A stretch of 39,205 nucleotides of DNA from Plantago elongata (taxonomy: Eukaryota; Streptophyta; Magnoliopsida; Lamiales; Plantaginaceae), in contig JAYMSP010000905.1 of assembly GCA_036897095.1 (NCBI GenBank), positions 1 through 39,205 on the forward strand, in the 5' to 3' direction. Position numbers and translations under genes: made by a program. Below, piece after piece: positions 21,127 to 32,317 of this stretch (positions are counted from its first letter, which is position 1; the number at the start of each line of letters is the position of its first letter). The notes under the pieces were generated by a model, which was given only the letters and a program-made list of their open reading frames with translations, was not told the origin of the DNA and did no database searches.

Positions 21127-24100
21127 ATGAGGTTGTCTAGTTCTTCTTCGTCTCCGACTGCTACCGGCTTTAATTCGCAGCAAGAAGAAGGTGTGATTTT
21201 GTTCCTTTCGCATTCGGTGTTGTTTCGGTTGGGTTGGAATGTGTATAGGGGTGCATGTATGTTATCTTCTTGGAGTGTTTATATGTTTCTGTTGTTGGGT
21301 TTGATGTGGCAGGAGAGAAGAAATGCTTGAATTCGGAGCTGTGGCATGTGTGTGCTGGTCCATTGGTGTCGCTTCCGCAGATTGGAAGCCGTGTGGTGTA
21401 TTTTCCTCAAGGCCATAGTGAGCAGGTATTGAATAGTTGTTATAATGATTGCAAAGAGTATTAATTGTTGATTGAGATTAGACGGTGAATAGTGAGCCGT
21501 TTAATTTTCTGTTTGAGATGCCAATGTCATTTTTGTTTGTTTGTGTTGTTGAGTTTTGTCTTGTGTGATGCTTAATGCTTGATTCTATTTAGGTCACCAC
21601 AAATCTTATAAAATCTGGTAAGTAGACATATAAAACATTCAGTGAGTTAAATTTACTAAAAATAACTGGTGTTTATTATAGTGCAGTTCATTTCGTGATT
21701 AATGTTTTACCAATTTAGTAACTTCAATCAATACATTCTTGGTTGAGATCTAGTTATGAGTTACTGAAATACAGTACTGATCTGTAACCCAGCATCTGCA
21801 GTTAATTAGTTACCTATTCAAGTTGTATTGGTAGAAAGTCTGTGTTTCCCCAAGGCCACTCAGTCATCTTGTTTCTTGTTACAGGTAGCGGCCTCTACAA
21901 ACAAGGAAGTAGATGCTGCTATCCCGAATTACCCTGGCTTGCCTCCTCAATTGATATGCCAGCTTCACAATGTTACCATGCATGTAAAGCTTCTTCTCAA
22001 CCTTACCACCTCTCTATTCTTTTGTTTGTTGGCCGAGTCGTCTTCTGACTTTGATGATATATACTATATTTGTAATGCAGGCAGATTTTGAGACGGATGA
22101 AGTGTATGCTCAGATGACTTTGCAACCACTAAGCCCTGTACTGTACTAAAGCATCTTTATATCTGTTAGTTTCCTAATGCACATTTATTGACTTTTGACA
22201 TTTTAAATTTAATTAGCAAGAGCAAAAGGACATCTGCTTGATGCCAGGAGAACTTGGCAGCCCTAGCAAACAGCCAACCAACTATTTCTGTAAAACTCTA
22301 ACTGCTAGTGACACAAGTACTCATGGAGGTTTCTCTGTACCTCGTCGAGCAGCCGAGAAAGTCTTCCCTCCCCTTGTAGGTTCCATCAATGCACTTTCCC
22401 ATTTTTTACTCACTGTGGGCTTCATAATTTCATTAGTTACCAACACCGTTCCAATGTTATTAACTATATCTCAGGACTACTCGCAAACCCCTCCCTGTCA
22501 AGAATTAATGGCAAAGGACCTTCATGGAAATGAATGGAAGTTCAGGCATATTTTCCGAGGTGAGATTTTGAGAATCACACTGCAGTTTATCCGTTTCTGT
22601 TCCATTTATTTCAGTTTTACTGTTTAAAAATATGCATATGCTGCTATCTTCATTTTACGAGTTGTACTAAGCCGACACAAGAACCGTAGGTTTTTGAAGG
22701 CGTTATACCTCCTGGTCATCATCAAAATTCAAAATCCTTGATAATTGTATTAAGGGAATGATATTTTCTTTTCCCTAGTATAACTTGTAGTGCGTAACAA
22801 TGAAGAGGTTAAAGTAAATGTGTGTCGTGCAATTAGTGAATCTAGGGTTGGCTAGAATCTAGTGTAAAATTCGTTCAACTTTTGCGTCATTGATGAGTGT
22901 TGTGTATTATTTAAAAGGTTCAAGATGTTTGTTTCCCTAATCCTTTTCAAACTCCATAATCTTTTTATTGGTTATGTTAACAGTTAGTCAATGTCACCTT
23001 ATTGTCATCAAGATGAGACCTCTCTAGGGTTTGATATTTTTAAGATTGCCATGATACATCCTTTAAATAAAAACATGCAGGGACTATCTGCACTTTTTAG
23101 GTGGCTGTGCATTAGATTCTTTGCATTTAGTGTTTCTCCGAAATATTGTTTAAGTTCTTATCATTACATATGCTACTACACTGTGACTCATTGGCATATG
23201 TGGCTAGATACTTGTTTAGTCAATAATTAAAGAAATCATCTGTGCAGGTCAACCAAAGAGGCATCTCCTCACAACGGGATGGAGTGTGTTTGTGAGTGCA
23301 AAGAGACTTGTTGCTGGAGATGCTGTCATTTTCATCTGGTATTGCCATATACTGATTATGGTTTATGCTGCACTCTTGTGTTCATGTACACCTTTTCTTG
23401 TTGCTGGTTGCTATAGTATTGTCTCAAATATAGTGGGAAGAGTCGTCTTTTCCTGTGACTTCTACCTGATAGATTTGAGGCTGCATTTGTCTTGATGTTT
23501 TACAAGCTTGTAGATACTTAGTCTTCTCTCTGTGCTGTGAAATGAAACAGCTCAGTTATTCTCCATTGCAAATCCATCACGCTGCCATTATGCAGTATAA
23601 TCTTTTGTATAGCAATCTTCGTTTCCTTTATGAATGCCCATGCTAATATGTACATATCGTATTCAAGCGTCCATGTGTGTAATAACTTCATTGTAATTAA
23701 GTGATTAATTATGATATAAATTCCTAAAATCATATCTAATTATAATTTTATTAGCTAAATTGTTAAAATATATAGAAATTCAGTTGATGAAAATTTGAAG
23801 ATATAATTAGGAATTCAGCAATTAAATGCAGAATGCTGCTAAGTTACTAAACATGCCAAGATATATTAGGTACAATGCAACTACTATTTAAGAAAGCAAT
23901 CTATTTATGTGTAAATAATACGAGTATACTATATCCATTTATATTGAGACTACTGTTTTTCAGCATGAACTTTTAGTAACTGGAAAGGAAAATAATGCGA
24001 GCTATTACTGGACATTGCACGTCACTGTGATCTTGTCAACTTTCTGGAATTTATTTATAGTATTTATTAATCAGAAAACTATTGTCTCTTAGTTAATGCT

Positions 24101-27100
24101 TGCTTAAAATAATTTAAGCTTAGAATTTTTTGTTTAACTATCCTTAATATTGTTTAGCGAGATTAAGAGCAAACTATTAACTTAACCTTATGTCAAAGAG
24201 GCCTATTTGGATAAATTTTACTGCAACTGTAAGACATTGCTAATGTAGTGGTTATTGCAATATAAATTTCAATCCCTATTGTTTGAATAATAAAGAAAAA
24301 AAAAGGTACTGCAACTACTGAATCTGCAGTTATATTATTTTCCTATCTTGTCCATTTCTCATTTATTAGAGGACCACATAGTCCATTGGGATATAAGCCA
24401 GCAAGATAAACTGGCATTTGAACTATCCAAATTCTGCAAGTATCTTCTATGTTTGGTTAATTTCAAACCCTGTATGTACATTGTTTGTCTTCGTTAGTTA
24501 TTCCTTATGATGATTATAAAGGTCACTCTGACGCGTAGACATGCCATGATTTACTTCACCACATTCATAAATGAGTATAATATTTATGGTGGATAGATGT
24601 GAAGAATAGTATCTATTTTAGATGTATACAATGTATAATTGAGTGATAAGGATAGTACTGAATAGTGAGATCTAATTAATTTAAGATTTAACAGGTGTAT
24701 AAATATAGTATGTTATGACTTGATATTGGAGATGTAACAGTGAATGAATTTCTATCTTGAATGGGATGAATGAGTATTATTTAGATGTCTCGAGTGAGTC
24801 TTAGATTATTGAACCTAATGTGCAGATTTAACTGTGTACCACTAAATAATTGAAGTAGGATTATTTTCACCTGACGGCCAAAGATGGTGAAATGTAACAG
24901 TGTAACTAATACTATGCTATTTGTGTTGTGATACAAGTTCTTGATTGCTATGTCATCCTGAGTTTTAATCTCTATCAGGAATTTAAACAATGAGTTGCTC
25001 TTGGGGATTCGTCGCGCTAGTCGTCCTCAAACAGTTATGCCCTCATCAGTTCTGTCGAGTGATAGCATGCACATTGGTCTTCTTGCTGCCGCTGCCCATG
25101 CAGCTGCAACAAACAGTCGATTCACTATCTTTTACAATCCCAGGTAAAGAGTACGCTATATTTTTATTTTTTCACATCAAGAAACACAATGCTACAAATA
25201 AAATTTCGTGAATTTCAGGGCTAGTCCTTCAGAGTTTGTAATCCCCCTCGCAAAATATGCAAAAGCAGTGTACCATACCCGTGTTTCTGTCGGTATGCGG
25301 TTTCGGATGCTTTTTGAAACGGAAGAATCAAGTGTTCGCAGGTATGTCAAAGTTCAAAATCATTAGCATAAAAGATGCAACTTTTTTCCTCTTGCAAACT
25401 CTTATCCCTGGGATCACTGTTTTATATATCCTGTTAAAAGTAACAGCTGTTTCAGAAAAGTTACTGACATGAAAAACAAAAGGAATAAATGAAGTAGCTG
25501 AACGTCATTTACTAGATTATATGATGTAAAATAGATGCTGCCTGTTCTCCTCTCTCTTGCATTTCATTTTCATGTGATACTTAAATTTCATTTTGTTTCA
25601 ACTTATACCTGTTCTTTAGGCTGAATAAGACAATAACTTACCAGGAGCCATTTTATACTTTCACTGCCATCAGAAAGCTTCAGTCTGAAATTCCTGTAAA
25701 ATGATCACAAAATTTGTCTGGTTCATAATGAAATATGAATTCATTACACCTCCACCCCGAAAATGATAGTAGGCGTGGTTGCCAGCTTGTTACTATATGC
25801 ATATTACTATAAATGAAAACAGAAATATACTTTGTTATCTAAAAGGCCCTTATATGCCGATCTCATTTTCCTGGGTTCTTTTTTTGTTTGTACCTATCTC
25901 ATCTTCCTATGCCTAAAATGGAATTTTTCAATCTTGCTACGCTATTATCTCTCCTACGTTATTTATTCTCCCTCCTACTTTATCCATTTTCTCTTATACT
26001 TGCATAGATTCCATCTTATATTTTCTAATTTTTCCAAATAGTTTATATAGTTTACTACTTTACTCTTAACGTCCTTACAAAGCACAGAAGTTGAGATGGG
26101 ACGGAGTAATATAATTTTTACTAACCTCTGCAAGTTTCCGTATATTTTAGTTAATAGGCAAGGGCGAATAAGGAATTCTAGTCCCTAAATAAATGCCTAT
26201 CTCCATGTTAAATTATTTTATAAACTGAAACTGAAACAAATAGATTGGGAAAGAGGGAGTATGTGATTCTATCAATACTTTTCAACTTGCATCATCAGAA
26301 ATGTCATAAGCTACTTGGATTTTTAAATGACGTGAAAAAATGGCCCCCTTTGAAAGTGAATGTACCCAAATATGTAACTATTGTTAACTGTGAAGCTGAG
26401 GATGTTGCCTGTTTTGTGTTTTTCTATGACACTATTACTTTTTCCTCTTATAATACATGCCTTTGTACGATTGTGCCCTTTTTTCATGTTCTATATTTTG
26501 AAAAGATGTGCTTGCAATTGAGTGGAAATATTTGAAACTGGTACATATTTGATACCAGGTATATGGGTACAATAACTGGCATTGGTGATTTGGATCCTGT
26601 TCGCTGGCAAAACTCACATTGGCGCTCAGTGAAGGTACATACATTGGCCAACATTGATGTGTTTGAATAATTACATCAGTTCTCAATAACAGAAAAACTG
26701 AGAGTGGATGAGACTTTAAGCAACTAATAGAAATATGAGATAGATCTAATTCTTATACCTTGTGGAAGAACGTATAGTTGCTTCAGTTTACCTGGTAGAT
26801 AAGATTAAATTGTGTAAGAGTCGTATGGAAAGAGAATGCAAGTCCTCTTTTTCCCAAACATGATTTTGGCAGATGAGTTTTAGTGCACTTAGTTGTTAGT
26901 TGTAGTTGACAATAAGTATTTATCATTCTGTTTTGCACTTGTTGCTTTTCAGGCTACATTGCTTTATTCATAGTTTTGAATCGTGATACATTGCATATCT
27001 CCTTGTTCAGGTTGGGTGGGATGAATCAACTGCGGGGGAAAGACAACCAAGAGTTTCACTCTGGGAGATTGAACCCTTGACAACTTTCCCTATGTATCCA

Positions 27101-29463
27101 TCTCCATTCTCCCTAAGATTAAAGCGACCATGGCCTTCTGAAATGCAATCGTTTCCTGGTTTGCTTTACAACTGTTTGCTGAGAAATTCTTGTGTCGTTT
27201 GTCCACATTCTGTTTTAGACTTAACTATTTGCTGCTAATGGTATTTGATGTCATTCAGGTCTAAGAAACGGTGATATGAGCTTCAATTCTCCTCTTACAT
27301 GGCTCCGCGGAGGTATTGGGGGTGACCAAGGGGCTCAGTCGCTAAACTTTGGTTTATCGCCCTGGATGCAACCGAGGCTGGGTACTTCTATGCTTGGACT
27401 ACAGCCTGACATTTATCAAGTAATGGCTGCTGCTGCACTCCAGGAGACAGGGTCATTAGATCCCTCCAAAATGAACAATCCGTCCCTCATGCAGTTCCAG
27501 CAAAATATTCCCAATGTTTCGGATCCTTTGATGCAGAATCCGATGCTACAACAATCCCACTCTCAACAGAACTTCCTCCAGAACTTTCAAGAATCCAATC
27601 TCATCTCCCAGGCCCAGATGTTGCAGCAAAAGCTACAACAAGAACACGTTAAGCAGCCCCAGCAACTACATCCGCAATTCCATGATCAACAAACCAACAA
27701 AATAACCCCCACTGGTCCTCAGGTAGGAATTGGATTGAGCTCGGCCTCTGAATCTCATTATACACCTCTGCAGGCTTTTTCTTCAACTAATCAGCTACAG
27801 AACTTCTCTGACCTCATTGGGGATCATATGACTTCATCGAATAATAATCCTCCCATGCAAAGTCTTCTTAGCTCGTTTTCCCAGGAAGGTGCTCCTCACT
27901 TGGTGAACAACCTGCACGGACACAGTTCAATGGCCTCTCATTCCTCATCATCAAAACGAATAGCATTGGACCCTCAACTTCCTTCCAAGATATCTCAGTT
28001 CGGAGTTCCTCACCCGGAAGAATTGGTGAACTCCAAAGTCTCTGGCCTTCCTGGCCGAATGCCACAATATATGAGTAGGGACTTCTCGGATTTTCAAGGT
28101 GTGTCAGACTCCCATAACAATCAAGTAATGATGGGAGTTAATGCAGACTCGTCAGGTATGATGCAGAATGGGATACCATCTATCAGACACAACAGTGGAA
28201 CTGAGAATGACTCCCTATCACTGCCGTATGGAACTCCTGCATTTTCTAGTGCTCCCGGATCCGGTTTTCCTCTTAACTCGGACATGACTTCCTCTACTTG
28301 TTTAGATGAATCTGGATACTTGCAATCCTCAGAAAATGGGGACCAAACAAACCCGAACCCTGGAACCTTTGTGAAGGTGCAGACTTGTTTTATTTTTGCA
28401 ACTATATTACCTTACGTGACTTTTCATAATGACATGCATTTATGGCCTTGGTAAGGAAGTTGAAGCCCTTGATTGTTGTCATTTTTCTCACACTAAATCG
28501 TTTGCACCATTACTTTTCCAAGGTAGAAACTTGCATGTTGTCTAAAAGATGCTTATTGGAAGTACTTTCTAAAAAAAAAAATTATTAGCTTCGACGTGCA
28601 AGTTATGCTAGAGGTATTCCAAAAGTAAGCAGTTAAGAACTTTTCTTGATTTACTACACTTGTATCTTTTTTGTCTTTAGAATGTATTGTGATGTGTGGA
28701 AGTGCTGATGTCTTGATTTTGACCTTGGAATTATCCATCCCTGACCATTATGGACTCATCTCTTAAGTTGTGGAAGCTTCAACATGTTAACTTTGGTTAA
28801 ATGTTTAAATTGTGTTCTTACAGGTTCACAAATCAGGATCCTTCGGACGGTCGCTGGATATCTCCAAATTTAGCAGCTATAATGAGCTGCGAAGCGAGCT
28901 TGCTCGCTTGTTTGGGCTTGAAGGCCTTTTGGAGGATCCTCAGAGATCAGGCTGGCAGCTTGTATTTGTTGACCGGGAGAATGATGTTCTTCTCCTCGGT
29001 GACGACCCTTGGCAGTAAGCACCTATCCTCTTGCATTCTTTTCGCTGTGCTCAAATTTTGTATATTCTTCTTAGAACTACAACACATACATTGGAAGTTA
29101 CCCAAAGTAAGAAGACAATCATCCATCATGATTGTTATTAATGCTTGTCGTTGCCCTTGGATCGTATTATCATGATGATCCTCTTATAGTTCTTGTTCAT
29201 CCTATACTTGTGCTAATCTTTTAGGTTATTTCTTGGTAATCTCAAACAAATGATCATTTTCTCAATGCAGGGAATTTGTAAACAATGTCTGGTACATCAA
29301 GATTCTGTCTCCCCTTGAAGTGCAGCAAATGGGCAAAGAGGGACTTGATCTTCCAAATTCAGTCCAAGCACATCGGCTCTCTTCTAACGGCAATAATTGT
29401 GATGACTATGCAAACCGGAAGAACATAAATGGGATACCATCTGTGGGGTCTCTTGACTTCTAA
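21127..29463 (+). CDS. ARF6: Auxin response factor, ARF6 type, 893 aa
   Basis: Nuclear transcriptional activator that binds TGTCTC/TGTCGG auxin elements and is held by Aux/IAA proteins. Exons: 21127-21190, 21313-21425, 21885-21983, 22081-22137, 22217-22375, 22475-22559, 23248-23338, 24979-25143, 25219-25341, 26559-26634, 27011-27158, 27259-28376, 28824-29014, 29271-29463. All are GT-AG, giving 2682 nt in frame. [17 protein letters not shown] leads into the dimerisation domain. The B3 domain (about 135-238) includes [40 protein letters not shown] and [12 protein letters not shown]. The ancillary domain ends [21 protein letters not shown] Gln-rich activator region (about 370-760) marks clade A (ARF5/6/7/8/19). 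PB1 (about 764-855) has [12 protein letters not shown] and [19 protein letters not shown] at the start, EQKD after exon 4 and the Gln-rich middle favour ARF6 over ARF8. It carries a miR167 site. Confidence 0.95.
21842..21884 (+). repeat. Fragment resembling the exon 2 tail, inside ARF6 intron 2
   Basis: TTTCCCCAAGGCCACTCAGT, read in one frame, gives FPQGHS. That repeats the end of exon 2 (TTTTCCTCAAGGCCATAGTG, FPQGHS) about 430 bases upstream. It sits directly before the exon 3 acceptor and has no usable donor at the corresponding place. It looks like a decayed partial copy. Confidence 0.5.
25891..26108 (+). mobile_element. Stowaway-type MITE in ARF6 intron 9
   Basis: The right end, read on the minus strand, is TACTCCGTCCCATCTCAACT, continuing TCTGTGC. 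The left end, TACCTATCTCATCTTCCTAT, continuing GCC, aligns with it after a few bases are missing from the tip. TA flanks both ends. The interior is AT-rich and pyrimidine-rich with no coding capacity. About 218 bp. Confidence 0.6.
28943..28963 (+). promoter_or_regulatory. miR167 target site in ARF6 exon 13
   Basis: The site carries GAGATCA, one mismatching base, then GCTGGCAGCTT, and encodes RSGWQLV of the PB1 domain. It is the known conserved position where miR167 directs cleavage of ARF6 and ARF8 mRNAs. Compared with miR167 as I remember it, the mismatches lie at the two 3'-most site bases, one middle base and the 5'-most base. This pattern is normal for ARF6. Confidence 0.85.
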
Positions 29464-29979
29464 GCATCACACTAAGTGCAGGCCAACCAATACGAGATGT
29501 AAAAATCATAGTCCTGTAATTCCCTCAGCGTTTCCTCGTCTCAAGCAATGTGTTTTCCCTCAACATTCAGGCTAGCAGTATGTAATATCTGTTCTATTTA
29601 GCTACGTGTAATCGTTGAACTACGCTATATGTTTACAGTGTATATTCTAGCGCGAGAAGGATCGTTGCCGTTATAGTACTACTGTTGTAAGTGTTGATGA
29701 GAGAGGCATTAAGCTAATAGGACCTCTGATCGTTTGTTGTTATAAAAGAAGATTTTATCATATCCTTCCTATCTTGATATTTGACAGTGCATCTATTGTT
29801 CGACACTTGGAGTTATTGCTACTTACCAATGTAGTTGTACTTCACATGATTCAATATGTTCACTTTTCAAATGAGCTTTCACAAGAAATGAGCCTTCATG
29901 TATCTACTTTTCTTTGATTCTTTCCCCCTATTCATCTTCAAAACAATCTCTGTTGCATTCATACATTCACATGTGAATC
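29464..29979 (+). other. ARF6 3' untranslated region and kinase promoter region
   Basis: Only 606 bases separate the ARF6 stop from the next ATG. The first 200-250 bases are probably ARF6 3' untranslated region. The rest must hold the upstream promoter of the kinase gene. No further gene is seen. Confidence 0.5.
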
Positions 29980-29985
29980 TATAAA
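29980..29985 (+). promoter_or_regulatory. Probable TATA box of the BLUS1-like kinase
   Basis: TATAAA lies 90 bases before the ATG. A start near 30010 would give a short leader without upstream ATGs. An alternative TATAAAAG at 29741 would give a longer leader with several ATGs, so it is less likely. Confidence 0.5.
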
Positions 29986-30069
29986 CAGAGTTCATCATGT
30001 AAACTAGATTTATTTCTCTAAAAATATCGTGAATTGCAGTGTACAACGATAAAGTTGATTGGCATTCTC

Positions 30070-31596
30070 ATGTCTGCAGAAGGGAAAAATGACCCTTTGA
30101 ATGCTTGCATTCATCGGTACCCCGTAGGTGCCAACCACTATCAACTCCTTGATGAAATTGGTAGAGGTGTTAGTGCGATTGTTTACAAAGCCGTCTGTGT
30201 TTCGATGAACTCTTCCCTGGTTGCAATCAAGGCCATTGATCTTGAGAAATCCAGGGAAGATTTGGAGAACATTCGACGTGAAGCCAAGACCATGACACTA
30301 CTCTGCCACCCTAACATCCTCAAAGCTCACTGTTCCTTCACAGTGAGAAGCCGCCTTTGGGTGGTGATGCCGTTCATGTCCGGTGGCTCTCTACAATCCA
30401 TCATCATCTCTTCTTTTCGCCATGGCCTCTCAGAGCCATGCATCGCTACTATTCTGAAAGAAATCCTCAGCGCGCTATCGTACCTTCACAACCAAGGCCA
30501 CTTGCATAGAGATATTAAGGCAGGTAATATCTTGATACACTCAGATGGCTCGGTGAAGTTGGCAGATTTCGGTGTCTCGGCGTCTATTTACGAATTCCAC
30601 CAGTCCTCATGTGGTAACTCGTGGGGGCCGTCTAATTCATCGTACTCAGGACTGCTTACGGGTATTGCTGGAACGCCGTACTGGATGGCACCTGAGGTTA
30701 TCCACTCTCACACAGGGTATGGTTACAAGGCTGACATATGGTCGTTCGGAATCACGGCTCTCGAACTAGCCCATGGGAGGCCTCCTCTATCTCACCTTCC
30801 TCCATCGAAATCATTGGTCATGAAAATCACCAAGCGTTTTCGCTTCACAGATCACTATGAGAAAACGGACGAAAACACGAGCAAGAAGTTCTCTAAAGCT
30901 TTCAAGGATATGATCGGTCTGTGCCTTGATCAGGATCCTTCCAAGAGGCCATCTGCAGATAAGTTGTTGAAGCATGCATTTTTCAAGAACTGTAAAGGAG
31001 CAGATTTTTTGGTTAAGAATTTACTGCAGGGATTGCCTAGTGTGGAGAAGAGGTTTAATGATACGAAGCTAAAGAATTTGCAGTCATCTGATAGAAGTGA
31101 TGGAGATGATGAGGACGATGACTTTTTGGGCGAAAATCCGAAACAAAGGAGGATCAGTGGATGGAACTTTAATGAGGAAGGATTCAAACTAGATCCTGTT
31201 TTTCCAACTGATGACGTGAAGAAATCAAGTGAGGATGCTGTTACGAAGCAAACTGGAAAGCCTGAAGATGCATATGAACGTGAATGTTCGTCTAGAGAGT
31301 ATATGGACAAGGTCGAGAGTTATGTGCTACGTGATGGAGCTGAGGTCACAGATGGTGGTGGAGTTGTGGCTAAGGGGGAGGTGTTGAAAAAATTGTTCAA
31401 TCTGAGGAAGAGTCTCGATGATCAAAGGCAGAAGGTGGATCATATGATTACATCTATACGTGGAAAAGATACTGTAGATGTGGATAGAGAAGAGGAGATC
31501 GTTCAGAAGCTTACTATTGCACTGGAGAATGAACGGAGCAAGAGGCTTGCAGCAGAGATGGAATTGGATCTGATCAAGAGGAAGATCATTTGCTGA
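30070..31596 (+). CDS. BLUS1: BLUS1-like Ser/Thr protein kinase (STE20/GCK-type), 508 aa, intronless
   Basis: BLUS1 (BLUE LIGHT SIGNALING1) is phosphorylated by phototropins in guard cells and signals to plasma-membrane H+-ATPase for stomatal opening. The single exon starts at ATG 30070; codons upstream of it lack an ATG. The kinase domain (about 24-305) is complete: glycine loop GRGVSAIVYKA (31-41), VAIK Lys54, Glu71, HRDIKAGN (Asp148, Asn153), DFG (166-168) and the GCK-type GTPYWMAPEV (201-210). An acidic stretch (DGDDEDDDF, 344-352) precedes RRISGWNF (360-367). Ser363 there matches in context the phototropin target Ser348 of Arabidopsis BLUS1. The C-terminus (about 436-508) is predicted coiled coil, ending in a charged helix. 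It is slightly longer than the Arabidopsis protein (about 490 aa). A different kinase of the same subfamily is the alternative. Confidence 0.88.
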   Translation: MSAEGKNDPLNACIHRYPVGANHYQLLDEIGRGVSAIVYKAVCVSMNSSLVAIKAIDLEKSREDLENIRREAKTMTLLCHPNILKAHCSFTVRSRLWVVMPFMSGGSLQSIIISSFRHGLSEPCIATILKEILSALSYLHNQGHLHRDIKAGNILIHSDGSVKLADFGVSASIYEFHQSSCGNSWGPSNSSYSGLLTGIAGTPYWMAPEVIHSHTGYGYKADIWSFGITALELAHGRPPLSHLPPSKSLVMKITKRFRFTDHYEKTDENTSKKFSKAFKDMIGLCLDQDPSKRPSADKLLKHAFFKNCKGADFLVKNLLQGLPSVEKRFNDTKLKNLQSSDRSDGDDEDDDFLGENPKQRRISGWNFNEEGFKLDPVFPTDDVKKSSEDAVTKQTGKPEDAYERECSSREYMDKVESYVLRDGAEVTDGGGVVAKGEVLKKLFNLRKSLDDQRQKVDHMITSIRGKDTVDVDREEEIVQKLTIALENERSKRLAAEMELDLIKRKIIC

Positions 31597-31869
31597 TATA
31601 GTTATACACACGCACCTCATTCCCACTGCATTTGATGTACGATAACGTGTCACAGCTATGCGTGTGTTACGCACTACTCGCTGAGAATAGTACACTTTCA
31701 CCCTAGAAATTCTGCAACCATGAGTAAGAACATAGGTTGTTTAATGTGGAGCAGGATGTGTAATTAACTGTTCCTGTATGTCCTAACTTCCAGTTATCTT
31801 ATGCATGGCTGTATATACTAGAATTTGATGTTGTACTTGTATGTTCTAGTTTGTAGTAGATGTTCATTA

Positions 31870-31875
31870 AATAAA
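31870..31875 (+). terminator. Poly(A) signal of the BLUS1-like gene
   Basis: AATAAA lies about 275 bases after the stop at 31596, in an AT-rich context. This is a plausible near-upstream element. Confidence 0.5.
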
Positions 31876-32144
31876 GATAATCCTATCGCGTAAGCTGATT
31901 TCCCATTCGAATCGTTTGCTAGAATATTTCTCAATATATTTCGATGAAGTGAATGATATACCTTCAAACATGATCTGCAAGAGAGGTAACCAAGAGTACA
32001 GGAGAAGTCAAAAGTGTAAAATACATCACAAAATTTGAGTTCAAGAAAATTAAATACTCATAATGTCTACAAATACCAAGAGTTAGCAGAAAGACAATAC
32101 TCATAATGTCTATAAATACCATAGGTGATACACCAACAAGATGG

Positions 32145-32150
32145 TTTATT
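32145..32150 (-). terminator. Possible poly(A) signal of the polyamine oxidase gene
   Basis: The minus strand reads AATAAA about 170 bases beyond the stop at 32318. The gene converges on the kinase gene, and the two signals are about 270 bases apart. Confidence 0.45.
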
Positions 32151-32317
32151 TGTTTTGAACAGAATACAGCACATACAAGGAAGACTATACACATGAACTG
32201 ATGCTCTGATCATTAAACCGCGAAATCTTCCAATTTCCTCAGCTTATCACAAGAGCAGTCAGCAGGTATGGAATCAGCCTGTCGGTGCGTACACTACATA
32301 TTCAGAACACCTATAAA

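Noticed and set aside
30930..31310. 126-codon minus-strand frame within the kinase
   Set aside because: It is a shadow of the kinase exon; the Ser/Phe-rich translation reflects the acidic and Lys-rich codons on the other strand.
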